Below the pieces are notes generated by a model that did not search any database, was not told the origin of the DNA, and was given only the letters and a program-made list of their open reading frames with translations. Shown here piece by piece: positions 20,159 to 30,149 of a stretch of 64,000 nt of DNA; positions within the stretch are counted from its first letter, which is position 1, and every line of letters starts with the position of its first letter. A program made the translations under genes and the position numbers. The stretch comes from Anagrus nilaparvatae (Eukaryota; Arthropoda; Insecta; Hymenoptera; Mymaridae): the NCBI GenBank assembly GCA_022575985.1, contig JAKSXM010000231.1:21242501-21306500 (forward strand). The letters are read 5' to 3'.

Positions 20159-21011
20159 AATAGTTAGTTACATAAACGGGGTGTACGCTCCAGCTCCAGC
20201 CGGTGGACCACCGCCATCGACCGGGGCCATGAGAAAATCGGTAGCAGCCCGTGAGGCCCCATTACTACCTAGACAAGTAGAGCCCCTACGTCGTCCAGCA
20301 GTCTCAATCGCCCCCTCGCCTGATCTTCCTCCGCTTATGGCCCAAGCAATTGAAGCGCCCGTTGCGACAACACCGCCCACGGACGCTAAACCCCTAGAGC
20401 CCTACGTCGAGTATAGGGTAGCCGAGTTGGCATCTAGACAATGGGACGGGTTCCCATTGCGGCCCTTCAATTACCGAACTACGGGAGTTAGGTATAGCGG
20501 CTTAGAGCCTGTAGAATTCGACCCCAGCGTCGACGCCTGGCCTAATGCATGCTTCAACTGTCGACGAGGAGACCACGCGCGAAGTAAGTGCAAAGTAAAG
20601 CCCCTATCAACCCCCATGTGCGCTAATTGCGGCCGACTGAACGTACACATTACGGAGTGTCCACGGTGTCGGAAAGCCCACTTCCGTTACTTGCACCGAC
20701 AAGCGTTAATTAAAGAGAGTAAGGACAGGCAAATCCAGGATGCTTGTGCGTTTCTAGATATCCCCCACCAGCCGATGTTAACCAATGGTGAGAGTAGAAA
20801 CTACACGGTTTCTCTCTGGGAACGCTTCCCCGCAGCCTTTACCGCTCCGGTCCAAGAAGACGACCAGTGGTTTCCGCGCACCTTATGGCCCCGCGAGGAG
20901 CTCGAGCCTCTCCCAGAGGACATAATCAAAGCAATCGGAGAAGCCAATTCACCAGAAAAAGTTATAAAGTTCCTCCTAGCTTATTTTGATCTCATCGATA
21001 TGTTGTACTAA
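19983..21011 (+). CDS. ORF3: zinc-knuckle protein in the envelope position (about 342 aa)
   Basis: This frame overlaps the end of pol by about 175 bp and continues 853 bp beyond it. It is open from at least 19,914; I prefer the ATG at 19,983 because it has A at -3, unlike 19,914. The N-terminus is basic (RGSFRGRRQ), then a long proline-rich stretch, then a perfect CX2CX4HX4C zinc knuckle (CFNCRRGDHARSKC) and a second irregular knuckle (CANCGRLNVHITEC) followed by PRC. The irregular second knuckle resembles the degenerate second knuckle of the Gag of the same element (CLLCGKLGVMYTNC, then TCP). No signal peptide or membrane segment exists, so it is not an envelope protein. It looks like a second nucleocapsid-like protein. 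Expression could be by a spliced or subgenomic RNA; no signal is proven. Confidence 0.75.
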   Translation: MRGSFRGRRQISLQLLKKEGDREESQEVQAEETAVMPLTPVMPTTTIEEAPTTSAVESRIVSYINGVYAPAPAGGPPPSTGAMRKSVAAREAPLLPRQVEPLRRPAVSIAPSPDLPPLMAQAIEAPVATTPPTDAKPLEPYVEYRVAELASRQWDGFPLRPFNYRTTGVRYSGLEPVEFDPSVDAWPNACFNCRRGDHARSKCKVKPLSTPMCANCGRLNVHITECPRCRKAHFRYLHRQALIKESKDRQIQDACAFLDIPHQPMLTNGESRNYTVSLWERFPAAFTAPVQEDDQWFPRTLWPREELEPLPEDIIKAIGEANSPEKVIKFLLAYFDLIDMLY

Positions 21012-22077
21012 TACAAGTAATTACAGCCGAAAGGCAGCCGTGTGACTAGTACACGTATAAAATATTTTTTTTTTGTATCTCCTACATAAATTTTGATTAG
21101 TAATTACAATCGCCCAAAAGGTTAGATTATATATATATATGTATGTATTATTTTATTTTGATTATCGCCCATAAGGCTTGATGAGGTTAACCGAACCCAT
21201 TTCATTTTTTTTTCTTTTCGTTGTAATCAATCGCCTATACGGCTCGAAAGCTATTACATTATTCAAATTATTCAATTATATTATTATATTCTGTATTACT
21301 ACATTACTATTAATATTATTATACTCTATTAAGTTTAATTCATCATTAGCCCTGGTGGTTTAAAAAAAAAAAAAAAAAGTAATGATATATTTTTATTTTT
21401 CAAATACTATTATTTTCTGCTTATATTTTATTATTACTACAAATATTATAAGTAACTTTTTTATTTTTTATTTTTGAATCAAAAGAGAGAAAACCCTCTC
21501 ACCTAGTTTATTGTAATCTAGTAATAATAAAAAAAAAAATTTATTAAATACTCAAAGTATTGCCTAACAATTTAAATTCTGCCTTGACCCAATTCCTAAT
21601 TCCTAATCCATATACTTGGAAATTAATTGGAGCAGTATCATAAAGTAAGTGATAATTATTGGTAATGTTTGGTACGATTAAATACATATATTAATTACTA
21701 TTATTTACTTTTATCATTTTTTTTTTTTTTCTTTTCCCATTTTTTTTTACGTGAAGCACATAAATACTACTCAACTGTTATTCCCTAGTAAGCCGGAAGT
21801 AGGTGTAAATATACTTAATCAATTAATACTTTTGTATTACTAGCCAGATCTCTTAGGATTTCATTTTTTTTTTTCTTTATCTAGTCATTGTAAATAAATT
21901 GTATACTTAGTAAATATTACTTGTAAATATGTAAATAATTTAGAGTAGGGCTTAAGAATGACCGGGTAAGTTTTTTTTATGTTTCACGAGTATGCCAGAA
22001 TTAAATTGAACCCAACAATGGCTCCTTAGAAGTGGACTGACATTGCTCCCCAATGTCTCTTCTAACGGAGGGGCTAT
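21012..22077 (+). other. Gypsy 3' untranslated region with polypurine tract
   Basis: AT-rich and without a supported ORF. Ends with a polypurine tract GGAGGGG at 22,067-22,073, four bases before the 3' LTR, the usual primer for plus-strand DNA synthesis. Three GCCCAAAAGG / GCCCATAAGG / GCCTATACGG phrases near 21,110-21,245 repeat every 50-70 bases, each followed by A/T-rich sequence. Confidence 0.8.
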
Positions 22078-23159
22078 TGTAACGAAGCATTTTTCGTTAC
22101 AAATGCATATATACGCATTGCATTAAAAATGTATATGTATATATATGCATGAGTACGAAAGCCCGGCGCGCATACACACACACGCCCGGCCAACAACGTA
22201 TATTTCTTTTTTGAATTCAACAGCAGCCGGCGGGCAAGAAGAAAGAAAGATATATTCTTACGGCGCAAGTATCTTGCGCCGGACGAAGAAGAAGAGAAGA
22301 ACGCAGAAGCAGACTACGCGAGGCGAGCAACAGGCGTGCAAGTAAATTTTTAAAAGAATCGCGTGACTCCGGATTTATTAATTAGTTTAACCGTTATTAA
22401 TTTAACTAATTGGACCAAAAGTCACTTAAAACTCTTCCGGTTAGGATTCTAATTTACGTAGTGCGAATAAATTTATAAAAACATATAAACTCAGTGCTCG
22501 CTCGTAGGAAGTATATTTTAAGCTAAAAAGCTACGAGAAGAAAAAACCGACGTCGGTAGTACAATAAATAGCTAAAAGCAGCCTCTTGAAACATAGAAGT
22601 GATCTACTTAAATTGAGCCACCTGCTGAACACTACTATTCTACTAGAAGCCACTCGACATCCTCGCAACTGCAGCCGTCGACGACTCCGAGAAAATATCA
22701 TCAAGAAGTTCGCCGAACGGTAATAAAAGAAATGTGCTTCGGGGTTCGTGTGTGTGTTCGCGACTCGGTTTCTCTTTCACAAGTAGCATAAACCAATTGT
22801 GTAAAATTGTTGTTATGATAAAAGTTAGCCTAAGGGCAACTAATTAAATAATAAATATAGTTTTAATATTATTAAAAATATTAATCAAGTGTAATTTTAT
22901 TGTAGTGCATGTTCATGAGCCCTCCATTATTTTAGTTAAATTTACCCTTATTTAGGACTCCCCCTAATTATTAAGGAGATTGTTTTTCGTGCAAAAGGAG
23001 CTAGCCGAATAACAGGTAAGCAAGGTTATTCACCCCAACATTACCGGCGCGTGTCAGTTAAAAGGCGCTCGTTAATAAATTTATTAACTGGTTCGCGCGC
23101 CAAAAATAATAAGTATTATCTTTAATTAATTAGATTAACCCCCAAATACCCACGTTATA
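22078..23159 (+). repeat. Gypsy 3' LTR
   Basis: Same length (1,082 bp) as the 5' LTR and identical except for two substitutions that I found. Same hairpin start and same 9-bp GC hairpin. Followed by the CATT duplication at 23,160-23,163. Confidence 0.95.
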
Positions 23160-23163
23160 CATT
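23160..23163. other. Target-site duplication, right copy (CATT)
   Basis: Repeats the CATT at 11,028-11,031. Confidence 0.7.
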
Positions 23164-24690
23164 TTGAAAAATTATAAAACATAGTAAAATTAATAAAGTA
23201 AAGAAAATCTGCGTATGGTATATAGGCATTTCTAGGTGTTGCGGCCAATATTAGCTTAAAAATTTTTCCATAGCTATTATTATCTTCTCAAAAATTATTT
23301 CTTCAGTTAGTCATTTATGACTTTCTTTTTTATATCTAGAAAATAGATTACGTTCCTTATCTTTACCATATATCAAAGTAGGTCAACGCGATAACACTAT
23401 ACGTGTTATTCTTCCCATAAAACAATTCATGCTTTTTCCAGTTATCATGCAACTAACTTTAATCTTTTTGTTATTCAATTTTGGAAATCTCCAAAATGTG
23501 CCTACGTAAGAACTATCATGTAAGGCATCATTCCGCCTATTATATATAGTTCCATCCCTCTTCATTCTAGAGAGTGACGTTTTTAGTCTTCTAAGAGCGC
23601 ACAGACTCCCGTCTGTCCTCTTAGATAGTCATGCAAATCCCGCCTAACTTTCCATCTATAAAATTATACATATTAAGTCCTAATCAGCTTCTAAACTCAT
23701 TTAGGTTATCCAGTTGCTATTTCAAAATTAAACTGGTAATAATTAAAATTTAACCTTTAACCATATCAATACTAAATAATTTTTTTTAAATCAGAATTAT
23801 AAAATTTTTAGTACTTTACCCACTTAACAAGAAGAAAATAAATAAATTTGATTATCGATCACAATATTTATAAAATTAAAAATTTTATTATATGTCACGT
23901 GTTGTTAAAAAATATGAGTTTTTAAAAAATTACGCTTGCGACACTAGTAATAGCCTAACTTAACCCTAGGGGCGTGTTATAACTAGGATTGGTTACTGGT
24001 CCCAAGAAATGCATTTTTAAAAGATTAGCCTATCCTAAGCCCTGAGAGTACCTTATAGCGAGAGTCGTATATAATATAATATAATACAAACTCGAACACT
24101 TATATTAAACCGCTTTCATGGACACGAACTAGCAAGGATTGGTTAAAATTAACTTTAACTGACATAAAGCCGCTAAAGTTTTATTTTTATTCATTTTAAT
24201 CATCTTCGTGGACTTTAACGAAAACGCTTAGCTAAAGTTTACTTTAACCAGTTAAAGCTAACTTTATCGGTTGGAGGTACATTAACGGTAACATATATAT
24301 GTGCATTTCTACGAGAAAATTCTTTTTATGAGCACCAAAAATGAAGAAAAAAAAAATTTACGAGGCCGTGAATGCCATCATGATTTTCTGGTAGTTTGAA
24401 CCCTATAGAATACAAAAAAAAGCGTGAACACGAAATCGGCGATGGATGTCAAAAAGATTTTGCCACTTTTATGTCAAAAACCGTGTTTTTCGTATCTGAG
24501 CAATCCCAAATTCTTAAAATAACATTTTAGGTAAATAAATTTTTTTTTAAATAGGTAAACAATCTAATTACGAGGGAAAAATCACTCCAGGAGAAAAAAA
24601 AACTTCTTTTTCCGATGAAATTTAGCCAAGTTATCGTCAATTTAATATTTTACTTCAAAGATTGAAGCTCTATATTGAAAAAAGCCTGTT
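23164..24690. other. Non-coding interval right of the Gypsy element
   Basis: No supported gene. A 60-codon minus-strand frame at 23,383-23,565 has a varied composition (HDSSYVGTFWRFPKLNN) but no homology I recognise. Between 24,120 and 24,280 the phrase CTTTAAC/GTTAAAG recurs on both strands, giving weak dyad symmetry. Confidence 0.4.
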
Positions 24691-24699
24691 TCTGAACTA

Positions 24700-25012
24700 T
24701 AAACATACATTACTCGCTTGATTTTCATCGTAAAATAATAATTTTTTTTTAAAATCGATGCATTTTTCCCTGTCAATTAATTTCTTTATGAAAAAAATCA
24801 TTTTTATGTACCGAATTCCAATTTTTAGGTCAAAAGCCTTTGAAAATTGTAAGTATCAAAATTTACTTAACACAGTTTTTGACCTTGAAATTGAAATTTG
24901 GTCAATAAAAATAATTTCTTTCTTGAAGAAATAAATACTCAGAGAAAAATTAATTGATTTTTAAAAAAAATTTATTATTTTACGATGAAAATCAAAATAG
25001 TAATGCATATTT
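24700..25012. repeat. Inverted-repeat (MITE-like) element
   Basis: TTGATTTTCATCGTAAAATAATAATTTTT near 24,718-24,746 is mirrored by TTTATTATTTTACGATGAAAATCAA near 24,969-24,996, and the repeat continues inward (CAATTAATTTCTT against AAATTAATTG). Arms of about 100 bp with mismatches. No coding sequence. Confidence 0.65.
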
Positions 25013-25014
25013 TA

Positions 25015-25240
25015 ATGATATTTTTAATTAATTAAATCAAAACATATTTATTTTATTTATTTATTGATCCTTCTTTTTACAACTTGTTTTTGTATAATAA
25101 TTAGACGACTAGTTTCAGGAATAAATTCCCATCATCAGGTCTGTATTATAATTAAACTAAATTTATTTAAAACATTTGAATATGATATTGTAACTTTAGA
25201 TTATGTCTGTATGGATTCACAATTATTTTATGACAAATTT
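25015..25240 (-). mobile_element. Penelope-like element 3' end, minus-strand copy
   Basis: This stretch is the reverse complement of about 60,900-61,122, which follows a Penelope-like GIY-YIG remnant. The match includes the hammerhead core, the phrase AACAAGTTGTAAAAAGAAGG and the end near AATTAAAAATATCAT. No coding part is attached here. It is cut on its 5' side near 25,240 where a TTAA-flanked element follows. Confidence 0.8.
25091..25152 (-). ncRNA. Hammerhead ribozyme (type I, Penelope-like)
   Basis: On the minus strand: CTGATGA (complement of 25,132-25,138), a stem II of about 5 bp closing on a TTTA loop, then GAAAC (complement of 25,112-25,116), a two-base stem III (AC/GT) with loop TA, and the cleavage triplet GTC. 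AGAC just before CTGATGA pairs with GTCT just after GTC to start stem I, followed by an internal loop and more A/T pairs. All invariant core bases are present. Penelope-like elements are known carriers of such short-stem-III hammerheads. The sequence is identical in the core to the copy at 60,988-61,043. Confidence 0.85.
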
Positions 25241-25266
25241 CAGCAATATTATTATTATTATTTTTA

Positions 25267-25993
25267 TTAAGGTTGTAGATCGGATCTCAAAAAAAAAATA
25301 ATCGACTTTTGTTTAATTTTTTTTCTCAGCTGTTTTATTATGAATTGTTTTACAAATTTTTTTACCTAATTATGACTAATTAAACTTCAAAAATAAACAG
25401 CAAAAAATTTAGTTCCATAATTAGTACCATTTATAGAGGGCAGCAAAGTAGAGGCCTTAAAAGCATGGCCGCTAATTGATCTCGGAAACGACATTCTGAA
25501 AAAAAAATACCAAAAAGATTCTTGAAAAGGAAGGTCTCTTACGTGAGAATTTACCTCATTTAGAAAAAAAATGATGAAATAAAAAAATGGGAGCGCCTGA
25601 AAAAAAAAGTACGAAAATAGACCCTGTTTTTTACCCTTCAACATCCCCTAAAGCAAGCAAAAAATATTTTTTTAAATGAAAAGGTGGTAAATTCATGCGT
25701 AATATATCTACACGAATAAAACCCACCAACTTTTTTTGAAATCGGACCAGCCAATCCTGAGATCATCTAGCGGCCATTTGAAAAAAAGTGGTTTCGAGTA
25801 AAACGCGTTTAAAGTTTTTTTTTGCTGTATTACACATACAAATCGCGCTCGGTAAAACTCGTTTATAACCGTTCAAATTGTCAAATTTCATTACAATATT
25901 TTAGCAGGTGATTTTTGAAGGTATAAGTAATTCAAAAAAAAAAGAAAAAAAAAATCGATTAATTTTTTTTAGAGATCCAATCTACAACCTTAA
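25267..25993. mobile_element. TTAA-flanked terminal-inverted-repeat element (727 bp)
   Basis: Flanked by TTAA at 25,267-25,270 and 25,990-25,993. Just inside are inverted ends GGTTGTAGATCGGATCTC and GAGATCCAATCTACAACC (one mismatch), extending as A-rich/T-rich sequence. TTAA duplication is the signature of piggyBac-type insertion, so this may be a non-autonomous piggyBac-like element. The internal minus-strand frame at 25,387-25,644 is not recognisable as transposase. It sits next to the Penelope 3' end. Confidence 0.65.
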
Positions 25994-26146
25994 TATTATT
26001 TATTCAAGTTAGTTGTATTATTTACAAATTATGAAAATATTTTACATAATTGTACAAAAAATAAATATATATCACATCATAATTCCATAGAGACTGAAAG
26101 TCTGTACATGGACCTATTGTCAATTAAAAAAATATAATTAATATAA

Positions 26147-26865
26147 TATCCCGTATCAAAAATCCTGTACAAGCGTTGTGCACAAGATGTACACAAGTTT
26201 GTACACAAGCTTTTGCAGAAGCTTGTGCACAAAAACGCGAAATTTTTTGCACAAAATAGAAAAAAACTTAAATTTAATAAATATGGACGGCGAACCAAAA
26301 TATAGTCCTCCAGGAGTCCAGGTAATCCTCAGGAAGGTATTATTACTTAAAAATATCATTTACCGAAAAAAGGGTATAAAAGTTATCCAATATGGCTTAT
26401 CCGAAAACTCTAAAAACACTCGAAAATCAATTTTCTGCATTAGATTTGGGTTTTCAAGATCAATGAAAACGAATTTGATATGTAAAATTTCATAATTTGA
26501 CCGTGCAAATATATTTCGGTTTTCCAATCTGGCGGACCCGAAAATTTAAAAAATTCCCCAAAATCAATTTTCTGCATTAGATTTGGGTTTTCAAGCTCAG
26601 TGAAAACGAATTTGAGATATAAATTTTCATTATTTGACCTAGCAAATATTTTTCGGTATCCCAATATAGCGGATCCGAAAATTTCAAAAACACCCGAAAG
26701 TAAAATTTCTGCATTAGATTTGGGCTTTCAAGCTCAGTAAAAACAAATTTGAGATGTAAATTTTCATTATTTGACCTCACGAATATCTTTCGGTTTTCAA
26801 ATATGGCAGACACGAAAATTTCAGCTTGTGCACAACGCTTGTACAGGATTTTTCGATACGGGATA
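26147..26865. mobile_element. TA-flanked terminal-inverted-repeat element (about 719 bp)
   Basis: Ends TATCCCGTATC and GATACGGGATA continue inward as AATCCTGTACAAGCG and its complement, giving inverted repeats of about 40 bp with one or two mismatches. The TA at each end may be a Tc1/mariner-type target duplication. Just inside the left end TTGTGCAC/TGTACACAAG words repeat four or five times. The centre carries tandem units (separate entry). No transposase. Confidence 0.75.
26395..26820 (+). repeat. Tandem units inside the TA-flanked element
   Basis: TTTCTGCATTAGATTTGGG occurs at about 26,433, 26,569 and 26,706, each followed by TTTTCAAG, a GTGAAAACGAATTTGA block, CATTATTTGACC and TTCGGTTTTCCAATATGGC. 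Period about 137 bp, three units. The minus-strand frames at 26,440-26,813 are products of this repetition, not genes. Confidence 0.75.
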
Positions 26866-27400
26866 AAATTTTATTAAGACATATAGTAAATATTGATGAT
26901 TTATTAATTTAAATTTGTTTGTATAAAATAGTAATACTTATAAATAATATATATGGACGATTGTTTCTCAACCCGGCCACTCCCCTCTGTCCAAAAATGG
27001 TGGCAACTTAAAAAAATTTTGGTTTTCTCAAATTGACTGGAAAAGGGTCTAGTTTTTTATTCTCATTGGCCTTTTCAAATCTGTAATTCTACTGTGCCCA
27101 TTTTAGGCACTGAGCGGCAGCAAGTCGACATTTTAAATGTACTGGCGCAATATTCAAATATTTAAAAATAAAAATCAATAAAATAGATTATTTGTCAATA
27201 AGTACGATAAAGAAGAAATACCGATAAAGTAGATGTTTATAAATTAGTACGTAAAATATATAAATAAATTGAATTTTTAATAAAAAATGAAAATGCAATC
27301 TCTGAATGCAGTCGCGAATGCATAGAGAGATTGCAGGATCATTTTTAAAACACTTATGAGAAAAATTGAATGTAAATATTGTAAATAGTTAGTTTTTAAG
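26866..27400. other. Non-coding interval
   Basis: No supported gene. A less AT-rich stretch near 26,955-27,130 (CCCGGCCACTCCCCTCTG) shows no ORF. Confidence 0.4.
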
Positions 27401-27417
27401 TTAAATAAATTTTTATA

Positions 27418-27430
27418 GAATATTCTAGAA
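27418..27430. promoter_or_regulatory. Heat-shock element, three perfect units
   Basis: GAAtaTTCtaGAA: three alternating nGAAn pentamers with correct 5-bp phase. It lies 170 bp upstream of the four-unit element at 27,600. Confidence 0.5.
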
Positions 27431-27599
27431 TGATCTTTAAAAAGATAATTAATTAAATAATAATACAAAAAAATAAAAAAGAGTAAATATAAAATATTAC
27501 AAAAATAAATTAAACAAATGTGAAAATTTTGTAATAGAACAATTAAATTTTTAATTCTTATTTTACTAATTTTTTATATATAATTTAATTGTTCTAAAA

Positions 27600-27690
27600 T
27601 TCTAGAAGCTTCAGGAACAAAATTGCGAGTGTAGTTAAAATCTGTTTGATTTCTATATAAAGAACGACAGATTTTCGCATGCTCTCACTC
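27600..27690 (+). promoter_or_regulatory. Candidate heat-shock promoter: four-unit HSE plus TATA box
   Basis: TTCtaGAAgcTTCagGAA at 27,600-27,617 is four perfect alternating HSF-binding pentamers. TATATAAAG follows at 27,654-27,662, 37 bp downstream, and transcription would start near 27,685-27,690. Spacing resembles insect hsp promoters. What it would drive is unclear: no long ORF follows, only AT-rich DNA with a possible splice acceptor (TTTTTTATTTTCAG) near 27,868-27,882. It could serve a non-coding heat-shock RNA, a transposon, or be a promoter relic. Confidence 0.5.
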
Positions 27691-27699
27691 TCAATTTTG

Positions 27700-28640
27700 C
27701 TGTCTTGAACTTCAAGTGTATGATGCTTGATTTTCAATAAATTGATATATTTACTTAAAATATATTCTTTTTATTTTAAGACAGTGAAATTCCTAACTCA
27801 TTTGTTTATTTCAAGATAATTCAATATTGCATATGCAATACGATCAAATTTATAATTAATTTAATTTTTTATTTTCAGAGATAATTTTCTTAGTTTGCAA
27901 CGAACATCTTATATTGTATATAACAATATAAGACGTTAAAAGGTAGAGAAATCTATCGTATATAGGCGGGTAGGATTTAAAAGATTAAATGATAAGAAAA
28001 ATATATGGATGATTCCCATGTTTTTGTGTAAGAGTAATTGGTGGTCAAAACCGCCACTTACAACCTGTTAAAGCCTAAGTGCATTTTCGGTAATAAAAAC
28101 ATCATGTTTTAGGCTAAAAATCCCACCCAGTAGATAATTTGGGTCGTTCTTTTCATTTCCGGGGCCTGTTTTTTGATACATCCCTTGCGAAACGAGATAC
28201 CAACCCCTAAAGTGGGGTAAATTTTCAATAATTCTTAAAGAAACTTAAGGTCTTCCCAAATGCAAAAAATACTCAATTTAGCATATAAAATTATTACTAG
28301 AACTCCCAAGAAATAGTTAAAAGTCAAATAAGAATGTATTAGCCATTGCAACCCTCCCTGGGGGTGTCTTTAGTAAAGAAAGGGGCGAGTTTTATAAAAA
28401 AATGAAAGATTGAATATTTTGGGCCAAAAAACTCACCCAGTAAGTATTTTGGGTCGCTCTTTTCAAGTCTCCAAGGATGTCCGCTTAGGCGTTAATCGGT
28501 AACTATAGAATATTATGTTTAAGTAAAATCTATAAAATTTGTTACCCATTTCAGCCTCCTATTAATGAATACTTTGCACACGATACAATAAATATGCCAT
28601 TACTTTTAGAAAAACCACTAAACATTCTATAATTTCAAAA
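27700..28640. other. Non-coding interval downstream of the HSE promoter
   Basis: No ORF. Two similar phrases, CCCACCCAGTAGATAATTTGGGTCG near 28,119 (written here only in part: ACCCAGTAGATAATTTGGG) and ACCCAGTAAGTATTTTGGG near 28,434, about 310 bp apart, suggest an old duplication. Content could be the transcript of the promoter above. Confidence 0.4.
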
Positions 28641-28648
28641 TATTACTA

Positions 28649-29178
28649 AATGGGTCTCCCATTTGCATTATCTCCTGCTTGGCTAATCCAAGCAGGGACT
28701 TCCGCATGCATTATCTCCTACTTGCATTATCTTAAAGGGTCTACCGCTTAGATAATCCAAGAGAGAGTCCCGCTGCAATATTTAAAGGGGTACTTAAGAT
28801 AATGCAAGCGGGAGAAAATGCAGGCGAGAGTCCAGCTTGAATAATGCAAATGGGAGACCCTTTTAGATATTCCAAGCGGGACTCCCTCTTGGATTATTCA
28901 AGCGGTGCGGTAGACCCTTTAAAATAATGCAAGAGACCCTTTAAAATAATACAGGCGGGAGTTCCATCTGCTTAATGCAAGCGGAAGACCCTTTTAGATA
29001 TTGCAAGCGGGAGTTCCTCTTGGATTATCCAAACGGTTAGCACTTTAAGATAATGCAAGCGGGAGAAAATGCAGGCGGGAGTTCCGTCTAGATAATGCAA
29101 GTGGGAGACCCTTTTAGATATTGCAAACGGAACTCCCTTTTGGATTATCTAAGCGGTAGACCCTTTAAGATAACTCTC
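28649..29178. repeat. Dense short-motif array (GATAATGCAAGCGGGAG family)
   Basis: Over about 530 bp the words ATAATGCAAGCGGGAG, GACCCTTTTAGATATT, GGATTATCCAAGCGG and GCAGGCGGGAG recur many times with small changes, mostly on the plus strand but inverted at the left end (GGGTCTCCCATTTGCATTAT at 28,650 against ATAATGCAAATGGGAGACCC at 28,838). No single period fits; units of about 18-30 bp are shuffled. Locally GC-richer than its surroundings, non-coding. Confidence 0.8.
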
Positions 29179-29179
29179 C

Positions 29180-29455
29180 GTCGGCAGTATGCATTCGTAG
29201 GATGGCCTCAGTAGCCGTACGGTTAGTCAGTATGAACCCCGTGTAGTTTCATCTAAGGGATATCTGTTCAGGAAGGAAAAATTTTACAATAGAAAAGAAT
29301 TTCATTCGACTCGTGCATATTTTTTACAAATCAAACTAAATTTTCGAGTTCATTGGTTCTGTCTGTCAACAGTTACAATCATTTTTAAAAAATTATATAA
29401 GTTGAGGATTTAATATATACTAGCAATGTAAAAATCCGCGGTAATTGTGCTCCAC
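29180..29455. other. Non-coding interval
   Basis: Short; nothing recognised. Confidence 0.4.
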
Positions 29456-30140
29456 CTGGTATATTTGAAAATTTATTTGTCTGTTTGCTTGTTTGTTTGT
29501 TTGTACTCTAATGACTCAAGAACTGCCAAACCAATTGGCATGAAACCGATGTCGAAATAAAGAAAAAAGTCTGCAAATGACATAGTCTATAGAGTTTCTG
29601 CTCAGCTATTGTAGTTTTTAAGATATTTAATTTTTAGTGTTTTTAAACTTGATAAAATTTCAAAATTTTTTAAAATGAAATTTTGACAACAATAATTGAA
29701 ATATCTCGATACTATTTTTTCATTTTCATCCCACTTTGTAGTATTCGATTTGGCACGAATTTTTACGTATTCTATGAAATTTTTATTTAAAACGGAGGTA
29801 TCTTTAATATTTCATCAAATATTTTTGAAGCTGGTAAAAATTTGTATTCATTTGTGTGCCTGTGTGCATCATAAGGCTCGAACGAATGAACGAAATTATA
29901 TAAAACCAGTTTTAAAATAAAGATGAAAAGTCTGTCGCAGACATAGGCCATCGTTTTGCGACTCAACTATCGTACTTTTGGGGATATAAAATTTTTACTA
30001 TTTGTGGAATAAATTAAACTTTTTAAAAATTTGAATAAAAAGTGAATAAAAATAGTTGAATAAAAAGTGTAAATACGATAAAATTTTACTGTCGAAATTT
30101 TTATTAACTTATTTGGCACTTATTTATGCGTACCCCGTTA
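29456..30140 (+). repeat. Dispersed repeat family D, copy 2
   Basis: Starts at a GTTTGCTTGTTTGTTTG run and shares GAACGAATGAACGAAATTA, TTTTGCGACTCA and TTATGCGTACCCC with copy 1 at 2,170-2,590, same strand. This copy is longer and includes an internal near-duplicate of the first half (ATGACTCAAGAACTGCCAAAC near 29,510). Confidence 0.7.
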
Positions 30141-30149
30141 AATTTTTAT

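Larger units (their letters stand above)
11032..23159 (+). mobile_element. Full-length young Ty3/Gypsy LTR retrotransposon (12.1 kb) with extra zinc-knuckle ORF
   Basis: Two 1,082-bp LTRs, a primer-binding site, gag, pol in the -1 frame, a third ORF after pol, a polypurine tract and a target duplication are all present. All three reading frames are intact. The LTRs differ at only two positions that I found (near 11,830/22,875 and 12,011/23,058), so the insertion is recent on the scale of insect substitution rates. Gene order protease-RT-RNase H-integrase places it in Ty3/Gypsy (Metaviridae). It stands out from its neighbours by much higher GC in the coding part. Confidence 0.95.
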
